A DNA stretch of 7,422 bases from Sulfuriferula multivorans (lineage in GTDB: Bacteria; Pseudomonadota; Gammaproteobacteria; Burkholderiales; Thiobacillaceae): the NCBI GenBank assembly GCA_010365175.1, contig JAAFGW010000139.1, positions 1 through 7,422 of the forward strand. Reading direction: 5' to 3'. Shown here piece by piece: positions 1 to 5,940 of the stretch; positions within the stretch are counted from its first letter, which is position 1, and every line of letters begins with the position of its first letter. The position numbers and the translations under genes were made by a program. Under the pieces are notes generated by a model. The model did no database searches, was not told where the DNA came from, and saw only the letters and a program-made list of their open reading frames with translations.

Positions 1-101
1 TATACCCAACTGGTCGGACACGCCAGCGGCGGATAATTTCGCGCTTTTGTATTGGGTGGGTTTTCGGTAGGCTTCGCGCTAATCCTACCGAAAACGAGCT
101 C
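1..101. other. Upstream non-coding region before the + strand operon
   Basis: This stretch has no convincing gene. It would have to hold the promoter of the 102-5882 unit unless transcription enters from outside the window. A GATAAT at 32-37 resembles a sigma-70 -10 box, but the matching -35 position around 10-15 (CTGGTC) is poor, so the promoter is only a weak candidate. The 3' half is taken up by an inverted repeat, listed separately. I saw no recognisable SAM riboswitch and no MetJ-type AGACGTCT boxes, so methionine control of the downstream metA is not visible here. Confidence 0.4.
61..94. repeat. Perfect 11-bp inverted repeat in the leader of the first gene
   Basis: TTTTCGGTAGG at 61-71 is exactly complementary to CCTACCGAAAA at 84-94, with a 12-nt loop containing TTCGCG. 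The hairpin ends 7 nt before the ATG at 102. Neither strand has a U-tract after the 3' arm, so it is not a classical intrinsic terminator. It could be a REP-like palindrome or a leader hairpin influencing expression of the next gene. The repeat is seen directly. The role is inference. Confidence 0.7.
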
Positions 102-956
102 ATGCACTTTACCCCTGAATCCTTCCGCGCCTGGCCAACCAAGCGCATTACCCTGCTTGGCATGTCAGGCGTCGGTAAGACGCATATCTCTACCAAACTG
201 CGCGGTCACGACTGGTTCCACTTTTCCGGCGACTACCGGATTGGCACGCGTTATCTTGACGAACCGATTCTTGACCTGATCAAGCAGCAGGCGATGAGCG
301 TACCGTTTTTGCGTGATCTGCTGCGCAACGACTGGATCGATATCAAGAATAATATCAAGATTCACGATCTTGGACCGGTGCTAACTTTTGTTGGAAAGCT
401 TGGTGGGCCGGAGTGGGGTGGGCTCCCGCTGGATGAATTTGCGCGTCGCCAGGCGGCGTATCGTGAGGGTGAAATCGCGGCTATGCGCGATGTGCCGGAG
501 TTCATCCGCAAGGGCCAGGAAATTTATGGGTATCCCCACTTTGTGAACGACGTCGGCGGCAGCCTGTGCGAGCTGGATGAACCCGGCGTGGTCGAGCTGC
601 TGGCCGAGCACACGCTGATCCTGTATATCCAGACCACCACGCGTGACGAAGAGGATACGCTGATCAAGCGCGCCCAATCCGACCCCAAGCCGTTGTATCT
701 GCGCCCGGCCTTTCTCGTTGAGCAGCTGCCGGTATATCTCAAGGAAAAGGGTATCGAATATGTCGCCCAGATCGAGCCCAACGATTTTGCGCGCTGGGTA
801 TTCCCGCGGCTGTTTCATTCGCGACTTCCCCGCTACGAGGCGATTGCCAAACCGCATGGTTATACCGTGACTTCGCAGGAAGTCGCGCAGGTGCGCGACG
901 AACACGACTTTCTGGCACTGCTGGAAGTCGCCATTGCACGGAAGGGACAAGGCTAA
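102..956 (+). CDS. P-loop ATPase/kinase-like protein of unknown function
   Basis: This 284-residue soluble protein carries a Walker A motif at residues 20-27 (GMSGVGKT) right after a beta-strand (RITLL), as in small-molecule kinases such as shikimate or nucleotide kinases. Other blocks that look conserved are SGDYRIGTRYLDEP (42-55), YGYPHFVNDVGGSLCEL (142-158), the strand TLILYI (171-176) and a charged segment around KRAQSDPKPLY (189-199) that could act as a lid. I recall similar proteins annotated only as 'ATPase' in Proteobacteria, and the substrate is not known to me. It has no signal peptide or membrane segment, so it is likely cytoplasmic. ATG 102 is the only sensible start because the P-loop lies only about 15 residues in. 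The Shine-Dalgarno is weak (GAG at 96-98) and lies just after a hairpin. Its stop is 2 nt before metA, so the two are probably co-translated. A kinase-like role is inference; NTP binding is well supported. Confidence 0.85.
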   Translation: MHFTPESFRAWPTKRITLLGMSGVGKTHISTKLRGHDWFHFSGDYRIGTRYLDEPILDLIKQQAMSVPFLRDLLRNDWIDIKNNIKIHDLGPVLTFVGKLGGPEWGGLPLDEFARRQAAYREGEIAAMRDVPEFIRKGQEIYGYPHFVNDVGGSLCELDEPGVVELLAEHTLILYIQTTTRDEEDTLIKRAQSDPKPLYLRPAFLVEQLPVYLKEKGIEYVAQIEPNDFARWVFPRLFHSRLPRYEAIAKPHGYTVTSQEVAQVRDEHDFLALLEVAIARKGQG

Positions 957-958
957 CC

Positions 959-2011
959 ATGCCGCTGGTCGCGCATAACGCGCTCCCTACCTTTGATCGT
1001 TTGCGTCAAGGCGGTTTGGTTGTGCACTCGCCCGAGCGTGCGGCCCGGCAGGAGATCCGCGAGTTGCACGTGGGCCTGTTGAACATGATGCCAGACGCCG
1101 CGCTGGAAGCGACTGAGCGCCAGTTTTATCGCTTGGTGGGCACATCCAATCCGATTGCGCAGTTCTACATGCACCCCTTTACCTTGCCGACATTGCCGCG
1201 CGGCGAGGTGGCACAGGCGCACATTGCACAATATTACGAAAGCTTCGATGCCATTCGCGAAGCAGGTCTGGATGCGCTCATCATCACCGGCGCCAATGTC
1301 AGTCATGCCAATCTCGCCGATGAGCCGTTCTGGGATCCGCTGATCGAGGTGATCGACTGGGCGTGGGACAATGTCACATCCACCCTATGCTCATGCTTGG
1401 CCACCCATGCCGTGATGCAGTTTCGCCATGGGCAGACGCGGGTGAAACACCCGCGCAAGATATGGGGTGTGTATGAGCATCGCGTAGCCGATAAGCGCCA
1501 TCCCCTGGTCACCGATGTCAACACGCGTTTTGATGTACCGCATTCGCGCTGGAACGACGTTTCGCCTGCACAATTCAAGGCAGCTGACGTCAAAGTTCTG
1601 GTTGAAAGTGCGGAGGCGGGCGTGCATCTGGCGGTGAGTCCGGATGGCCTGCGGACGGTGTTCTTTCAGGGTCATCCTGAATACGACACCATTTCACTTT
1701 TGAAAGAATACAAACGCGATTTACAGATGGTGGCGCATGAGCCGAAGCGGGTGTTTCAACCTTATCCCGCGCGTTATTTCAACCTGAAGGCACAAGCGTT
1801 TCTGGCTGAATTCAACAGTCGGGCCATTGCAGGAGAAAACCTCGACTTCCCTGAATCACTCGTGCTGCCCCTGATCGACAATACCTGGCACGATTCTGCC
1901 GAAGCGGTAGTCGGCAACTGGATCGGGTGTGTCTATCAGGTGACGCATCGCGAACGCGGATTGCCCTTCATGCCGGGGATCGACCCTGACAATCCCTTGG
2001 GGTGGGTGTGA
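959..2011 (+). CDS. metA: Homoserine O-acyltransferase (probably succinyltransferase), MetA family
   Basis: This cytoplasmic enzyme transfers an acyl group from acyl-CoA to the hydroxyl of L-homoserine, the first committed step of methionine synthesis. At 350 residues it is longer than E. coli MetA (309), mostly through a C-terminal extension of about 40 residues after residue 310. Hallmarks are LNMMPDAALEATERQFYRL (41-59), the nucleophile Cys146 within TLCSCLATHA, KIWGVYEH (167-174), PHSRW (194-198) and the GHPEYD motif (238-243) supplying catalytic His239 and Glu241. Lys167, Ser196 and Arg253 match known substrate-binding positions of E. coli MetA. The residue aligned by eye with E. coli Gly111 (Glu in acetyl-CoA users) is Ser115, so the acyl donor cannot be read with confidence. 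Succinyl-CoA is the usual donor for proteobacterial members of this type (symbol metAS in some databases). ATG 959 lies 2 nt after the previous stop with AAGG at 949-952 as ribosome binding site. The 3' end overlaps the permease gene. Confidence 0.93.
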   Translation: MPLVAHNALPTFDRLRQGGLVVHSPERAARQEIRELHVGLLNMMPDAALEATERQFYRLVGTSNPIAQFYMHPFTLPTLPRGEVAQAHIAQYYESFDAIREAGLDALIITGANVSHANLADEPFWDPLIEVIDWAWDNVTSTLCSCLATHAVMQFRHGQTRVKHPRKIWGVYEHRVADKRHPLVTDVNTRFDVPHSRWNDVSPAQFKAADVKVLVESAEAGVHLAVSPDGLRTVFFQGHPEYDTISLLKEYKRDLQMVAHEPKRVFQPYPARYFNLKAQAFLAEFNSRAIAGENLDFPESLVLPLIDNTWHDSAEAVVGNWIGCVYQVTHRERGLPFMPGIDPDNPLGWV

Positions 2012-3102
2012 CAGAAGCACGCGCTTACTATGATGAGGCGCAGGGCGCGCTGATAGTCAGCGGTGACTGGCATGCCGAGACTTTAGTGGAATTGCCTGTT
2101 TTGCCGGTCAGCCCGGTTCACATCATCGACGGTGCAGGCGTCACTCAGCTCGACACCAATGGCGCGTGGATGCTGCTTGCCGCTGCCGGCCGGGAAGTCA
2201 GCGACCCGTTGCCCGAACTGCGCGCCTTCCAGCCACAGCATCAAGCGATACTGGAACTGGTGGCACGGCACAGCGCAACCACTGCGATGGAACCCGGGCC
2301 ATCGCATGAAGGAGTGTTGGCGCTTGCCGGACGTGGCTCGCTTGCCATGGGGAAGCATGGCCTCGGCCTGATGAATTTTATTGGACACCTGTCCGTTGAA
2401 CTGATCTACCTTGTCAGCCGCCCGAGTCAATGGCGCTGGCGTGAATTTGGCGCACAGTTGAGCGCGGTTTTTGTCGGCGCGATTCCCATCGTGGTTGGCA
2501 TGCTTTTTCTACTCGGTGTGGTGTTTGCCTATCTGTTGGGATCCCAGGCGCAACAATACGGGGCCAACATTTTTGTTGTGGATGGGTTGCTGCTGGCAAT
2601 CCTGCGTGAAATTTCTCCGGTCATTGTGGCCGTGCTGGTAGCAGGCCGCACGGGGGCAGCCATCACCGCGCAGATTGGAACCATGAAAGTCACGGAAGAA
2701 ATCGACGCAATGACTACACTCGGCTTGTCTCCAATAGCCGTACTAGTGATTCCCCGCGTGCTTGCCTTATTGCTCACATTGCCCCTACTGGTTTTTATCG
2801 GCGACATCGCTGGAATAGTGGGCGGCATGCTGGTTACGCACGAACAACTGGATATTTCTTATTACGTGTTCGTGGACCGGATGGCCGACGTACTGCGCTT
2901 GAAAACCTTGCTGGTCGGGCTGTTCAAGGCTCCGATATTCGCGGTTTTTATTGCACTCATCGCCTGCCGCATGGGGTTGTCCGTTGCGCGGGACGCGCGT
3001 AGCGTGGGCGAACATACAACCTCAACCGTTGTTCAGTGCCTGGTTGCCATCATCATCCTCAACGCGATTTTTACCGTGATGTTCGTAAAGTTGGAAATTT
3101 GA
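2008..3102 (+). CDS. MlaE-family lipid ABC transporter permease with N-terminal STAS (MlaB-like) domain
   Basis: This is the inner-membrane permease of an MCE-type lipid transporter. With the GTG at 2008 it is 364 residues, against about 260 for E. coli MlaE, the difference being an N-terminal STAS domain (about 1-95). That domain contains the strand-loop IIDGAGVTQLDTNGAWMLL, whose Thr50 matches the conserved Thr of MlaB (Thr52 in E. coli). The MlaE part (about 110-364) has an amphipathic entry helix, about five hydrophobic segments and the family block EISPVIVAVLVAGRTGAA followed by GTMKVTEEIDAM, which contacts the ATPase. No separate mlaB is present, consistent with the fusion. GTG 2008 overlaps the metA stop as GTGA, with TTGGGG at 1997-2002 as a possible ribosome binding site. 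An in-frame GTG at 2002 is an alternative and adds two residues. The stop shares one base with the next ATG. Confidence 0.92.
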   Translation: MTEARAYYDEAQGALIVSGDWHAETLVELPVLPVSPVHIIDGAGVTQLDTNGAWMLLAAAGREVSDPLPELRAFQPQHQAILELVARHSATTAMEPGPSHEGVLALAGRGSLAMGKHGLGLMNFIGHLSVELIYLVSRPSQWRWREFGAQLSAVFVGAIPIVVGMLFLLGVVFAYLLGSQAQQYGANIFVVDGLLLAILREISPVIVAVLVAGRTGAAITAQIGTMKVTEEIDAMTTLGLSPIAVLVIPRVLALLLTLPLLVFIGDIAGIVGGMLVTHEQLDISYYVFVDRMADVLRLKTLLVGLFKAPIFAVFIALIACRMGLSVARDARSVGEHTTSTVVQCLVAIIILNAIFTVMFVKLEI

Positions 3103-3869
3103 TGGCTGAAATCGTGATTGATGTTCGTGACGTATCGATCAGTCTAGGCGGACATAGCGTTCATCAGGACTTGAATTTGTCCGTTACACGCGGTGAAGTG
3201 ATCGCATTGATCGGTGGTAGCGGCACGGGAAAATCAGTGCTGTTACGTGAAATCATCGGACTGTTGAAACCGGACGCAGGCCACATCGACCTTTTTGGAC
3301 AGTCCGTTCTGGACAGTACACCTGAGCAGATGAATGCATTGCGCCGGCGTTTTGGCGTACTGTTTCAGGATGGCGCTTTGTTTTCCTCACTGAATGTTGA
3401 GGATAACGTAGCCACTCCGTTGTTTGAACATACCCGGCTTGCACATGGCACCTGCCGTCAGCTGGCGCGATTGAAGCTCGATATGGCGGGACTGCTGCCA
3501 GACGATGCCAAAAAACGCCCGAGCGAACTGTCGGGTGGAATGCGTAAACGCGTTGCACTCGCACGTGCGCTGGCACTCGATCCTGAGCTGTTGTTTCTTG
3601 ATGAGCCAACCTCCGGACTCGACCCGATATCAGCGCGTGCTTTCGATACGTTGATCAGATTGTTGGCCGATAGCCTGGGGTTGACGGTATTCCTCGTTAC
3701 CCATGACTTGGATACACTGTTTTCAATTATCGACCGCGTGATCGTGCTGTCGGAAGGTCGCGTGCTCGGAAGCGGAACCGTGGCTGAGCTGAAAAATATA
3801 GACGACCCGTGGCTACGCGATTACTTCGCGGCGCGGGCGCCAGAGAGAGAGAATGCGCATGGAAACTGA
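3102..3869 (+). CDS. MlaF-like ABC transporter ATP-binding protein
   Basis: This 255-residue cytoplasmic ATPase powers the MlaE-type permease encoded just upstream. All nucleotide-binding elements are intact: Walker A GGSGTGKS (38-45), Q-loop Gln89 in VLFQDGALFSSL, signature LSGGMRKR (143-150), Walker B LLFLDEP (163-169), D-loop SGLD (171-174) and switch His201. LFQDGALFSSL and the LSGGM form of the signature are typical of the MlaF/Ttg2A branch. The ATG at 3102 shares a base with the permease stop (TGATG) and matches the expected N-terminus; an earlier in-frame ATG at 3036 lies inside the permease gene and would add 22 unrelated residues. The C-terminal tail after residue 245 is short, so it may lack the extended tail that reaches across the ATPase dimer in E. 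coli MlaF. The gene overlaps the MCE gene by 17 nt. Confidence 0.94.
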   Translation: MAEIVIDVRDVSISLGGHSVHQDLNLSVTRGEVIALIGGSGTGKSVLLREIIGLLKPDAGHIDLFGQSVLDSTPEQMNALRRRFGVLFQDGALFSSLNVEDNVATPLFEHTRLAHGTCRQLARLKLDMAGLLPDDAKKRPSELSGGMRKRVALARALALDPELLFLDEPTSGLDPISARAFDTLIRLLADSLGLTVFLVTHDLDTLFSIIDRVIVLSEGRVLGSGTVAELKNIDDPWLRDYFAARAPERENAHGN

Positions 3870-4806
3870 AGGTCGTTATACCGTGGTTGGCGCACTCGTG
3901 CTGGTCGTGGTCATGTTGCTGACCCTGGCAATTGTGTGGCTGACGGGGGCAGCAGACCGGATCGCGTATCAGACCTATACGATTTATTTCAAACAGCAAT
4001 CACTGGATGGTCTGGCGGTGGGAAGTCCAGTGAAAATGCGAGGAATCAAAGTGGGTTCAGTCGCGGGCTATCGCTTTGCGATGGGGGGGGACGAAGCCGT
4101 CAGCGTGACCGCGCGCATCGACGAAGGTGTGCCCATCCACCAGGGGGCAGCAGCCTTCATCAAGCGCAATCTGGTCACAGGCATTGCCACCATCGAAATC
4201 AATAACGGATCGAGTAGCAGTCCGTTGCTGCTCAAAATCACGTCGGGTGAAAGATATCCCGTCATTGCCGAAGGCAGCTCGGATCTCGACAAGGTCACAA
4301 CGGCCGTCTCGCAGTTGGCGGTCGATGGGGCACAAGTGCTTGAGAGAATGAACGCATTAATTTCGCCAGAAAACCAGCATGCGATTACCCAGACGATAGC
4401 CAATTTAAACGAACTGTCCGGTCATCTTGCGGCAAACAAGAACAGCCTGATTGAAGCTGCCAACGGGATTCGTGACGCTTCAGCTGATACACGCCTTGCC
4501 GCTGCCAATGTGAGCCAGGCAGCCTCGCGTATCGAAAGAAGCGTTGTCGGCGTCAGCACAAATGCCGACGCTACGCTCAAGCAAGCGACTGCTACCCTGG
4601 GTCAGGTGCAGCAAGATGCCAGTTTGATTTCCGATCGCTTACAGCGCTTGGCTGAGACTGGAACCCTGGAAATTACCAATGTCAGTCGCGATGTACGTAC
4701 CAGCACCGATGTTCTCACCACGGTTGGCCAGCGATTATCTAATCCACGGAGCATCCTGTTTGGGCCCAGCAAGCATCAGCTCGGCCCCGGAGAAAAACTG
4801 CCATGA
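3853..4806 (+). CDS. MlaD-like MCE-domain substrate-binding protein
   Basis: This is a membrane-anchored periplasmic lipid-binding subunit; family members form hexameric rings on the permease with a central hydrophobic channel. The 317 residues comprise a short cytoplasmic start, one transmembrane helix (about 10-31), one MCE domain (about 41-118, with LDGLAVGSPVKMRGIKVGSV), a linker, and a long Ala/Ser/Gln-rich helical region (about 145-296) with heptad-like spacing. It ends in NPRSILFG (297-304) and a Pro/Gly-rich tail. E. coli MlaD is only 183 residues, so the helical tail is a real extension and recalls the needle of PqiB or the Mce proteins. Alternative starts are ATG 3853 and ATG 3859; both are served by the AGAGAGAGAGA tract at 3842-3852, and 3859 gives the N-terminus METEGRY. 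A run of eight G lies inside the MCE domain coding sequence at 4083-4090. The last codons overlap the lipoprotein gene (ATGA). Confidence 0.92.
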   Translation: MRMETEGRYTVVGALVLVVVMLLTLAIVWLTGAADRIAYQTYTIYFKQQSLDGLAVGSPVKMRGIKVGSVAGYRFAMGGDEAVSVTARIDEGVPIHQGAAAFIKRNLVTGIATIEINNGSSSSPLLLKITSGERYPVIAEGSSDLDKVTTAVSQLAVDGAQVLERMNALISPENQHAITQTIANLNELSGHLAANKNSLIEAANGIRDASADTRLAAANVSQAASRIERSVVGVSTNADATLKQATATLGQVQQDASLISDRLQRLAETGTLEITNVSRDVRTSTDVLTTVGQRLSNPRSILFGPSKHQLGPGEKLP

Positions 4807-5405
4807 CCAAAAATCTCGTATTGCTGGTATGTGCAGTTGCCCTCACGGGTTGTATCAATCTGAGTGAGCAAGGCGATAAAGTTGCCGGTGTTAATTACGT
4901 GTTGACCGATACGGTACCCGGGGTCAAGCCTGCTGTCGTACGCCCAGACGCGCCAACCTTGCTGGTTCTTGATACCACCACGTCGCGCTATTACGACACC
5001 GATCAACTCATTTTCAGTCGCGCCCCCGGGACCCGTGGCCAATACCAGTTTGCCCGTTGGACTGAGCGCCCCGGTAAGCGGTTTGCCAATCTGATGCGTA
5101 CCCGCCTCGATCAGCAAAACGCGTGGCGGGTCAGCACTGCAGGCGGATATGTTCACGGCGATGTACTTCTGGATACTGAGCTGGTCGAGTTCTATCACGA
5201 TGCCACGAGCAATCCGGGCTTTTTGCGATTGGAGTTGCGCGCTGAACTGGTTGACCTGAAAACACATTCGTTGATGGGACGGCGCATTTTCGAGCATAAC
5301 GTGCCGTTGCTGTCCTACGATGCGGCAAGTGCTGCGTCCGCATCCAACCAGGCCGTCAGTCGCGCGCTGGATGACTTGGGCACCTGGCTCGCTACATTTC
5401 GATAA
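4803..5405 (+). CDS. PqiC-like ABC-type transport auxiliary lipoprotein
   Basis: This 200-residue lipoprotein has a signal peptide ending in the lipobox LTGC, with lipidated Cys17. Residue +2 after Cys is Ile rather than Asp, so Lol sorting to the outer membrane is expected. The body fits the ABC_trans_aux/PqiC family (formerly DUF330): a YYDTDQLIFSR segment (63-73), then a QYQFARWTERPGKRF block (80-94) and the later strand GDVLLDTELVEFYHD (119-133). In PqiABC the related lipoprotein contacts the end of the MCE needle at the outer membrane; by analogy this one should partner the extended MCE protein encoded just upstream. ATG 4803 overlaps the upstream stop in ATGA, which argues for coupled translation at matched levels. 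Family assignment is confident; docking is inference. Confidence 0.87.
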   Translation: MTKNLVLLVCAVALTGCINLSEQGDKVAGVNYVLTDTVPGVKPAVVRPDAPTLLVLDTTTSRYYDTDQLIFSRAPGTRGQYQFARWTERPGKRFANLMRTRLDQQNAWRVSTAGGYVHGDVLLDTELVEFYHDATSNPGFLRLELRAELVDLKTHSLMGRRIFEHNVPLLSYDAASAASASNQAVSRALDDLGTWLATFR

Positions 5406-5440
5406 ACCCTTACAATAAAAGTTAGCAATGCCCACAACAA

Positions 5441-5446
5441 GAGGAG
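5441..5446 (+). promoter_or_regulatory. Strong Shine-Dalgarno of the DUF4426 gene
   Basis: GAGGAG lies 7 nt before ATG 5454 and is the clearest ribosome binding site in the window. It fixes this start and indicates translation independent of the lipoprotein gene 48 nt upstream. Confidence 0.75.
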
Positions 5447-5453
5447 AGAGACT

Positions 5454-5882
5454 ATGAAACGACTACTTGCCACCCTGTGTTTGAGCTCGATTGCTGTCGT
5501 ATCCCATGCCGAAATTTCGCAGGAGTTCGGGGCGATCAAAATTCACTACAACGCATTGACTACGGATCAATTGCTTCCGGAAGTTGCACGTGCCTACAAA
5601 ATCGAGCGCAGTAAAACACGTGGCATGGTGACCATGTCGGTGCTGAAGAAAAACAGTGTCGGGGTGCCGACCCCGGTCCCGGCCAAGCTCACCGTCTATG
5701 CCACCAATCTCAATCAGCAATTGGCCAATATCGAGATGCGTGAGATCAAGGAAGGCACCGCCATCTATTATTTGGGGGAGTTCCGGGTCAGTGCACCTGA
5801 TACGCTGAAGTTCACCACCACGATTGAAGTGGCAGGTGAACCTCCCCGCGAGATGGTTTTCAAGCAGAAGTTTTACAAATAA
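5454..5882 (+). CDS. Periplasmic DUF4426 domain protein
   Basis: This small exported protein of 142 residues has a clear signal peptide (MKRLLATLCLSSIAVVSHA) with predicted cleavage after Ala19, leaving about 123 mature residues. The mature part begins with the DUF4426-like pattern EFGAIKIHYNAL, followed by LLPEVARAYKIERSKTRGMVTMSVLKK, then beta-rich sequence ending in FKQKFYK. No catalytic residues or metal sites stand out and it has no cysteine in the mature part, so a beta-sandwich-like binding or structural role is possible but unproven. From memory, DUF4426 genes lie beside metX/metW in Pseudomonas, so its presence in the same run as metA may be more than chance. It is the last gene of the + strand unit and is followed 8 nt later by a strong terminator hairpin. 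Confidence 0.82.
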   Translation: MKRLLATLCLSSIAVVSHAEISQEFGAIKIHYNALTTDQLLPEVARAYKIERSKTRGMVTMSVLKKNSVGVPTPVPAKLTVYATNLNQQLANIEMREIKEGTAIYYLGEFRVSAPDTLKFTTTIEVAGEPPREMVFKQKFYK

Positions 5883-5890
5883 GAAAATGC

Positions 5891-5920
5891 AAAAAGCGCC
5901 CCGGTCCGGGGCGCTTTTTT
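5891..5920. terminator. Bidirectional intrinsic terminator between convergent operons
   Basis: A GC-rich stem GCGCCCC (5896-5902) pairs with GGGGCGC (5908-5914) around a 5-nt loop. It is flanked by AAAAA on the left and TTTTTT on the right, so each strand gives a stem followed by a U-tract. It follows the DUF4426 stop by 8 nt on the + strand and the TauE/SafE-like stop by about 20 nt on the - strand, and can serve both units. Confidence 0.92.
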
Positions 5921-5940
5921 GATATGCGCTTGGACCGAAT

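Noticed and set aside
61..94. Inverted repeat read as an intrinsic terminator of an upstream gene
   Set aside because: Neither strand has a U-tract following the 3' arm, and the stem is only moderately GC-rich.
381..950. Long antisense open frame (189 codons) opposite the P-loop gene
   Set aside because: It is fully opposite a gene with clear motifs, has no recognisable domain, and reads as a codon-bias shadow.
3036..3101. Earlier ATG for the MlaF-like ATPase
   Set aside because: It would add 22 residues unlike any ATPase N-terminus and overlap the permease by 67 nt; TGATG at 3100-3104 gives the standard start.
5411..5416. TACAAT as a -10 box for a separate promoter of the DUF4426 gene
   Set aside because: No acceptable -35 is found 16-18 nt upstream; a weak internal promoter cannot be excluded but is not supported.
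4776..5435. Antisense open frame of 219 codons opposite the lipoprotein gene
   Set aside because: The + strand frame has a lipobox, family motifs and coupled start; the antisense frame has none and crosses the gene boundary.
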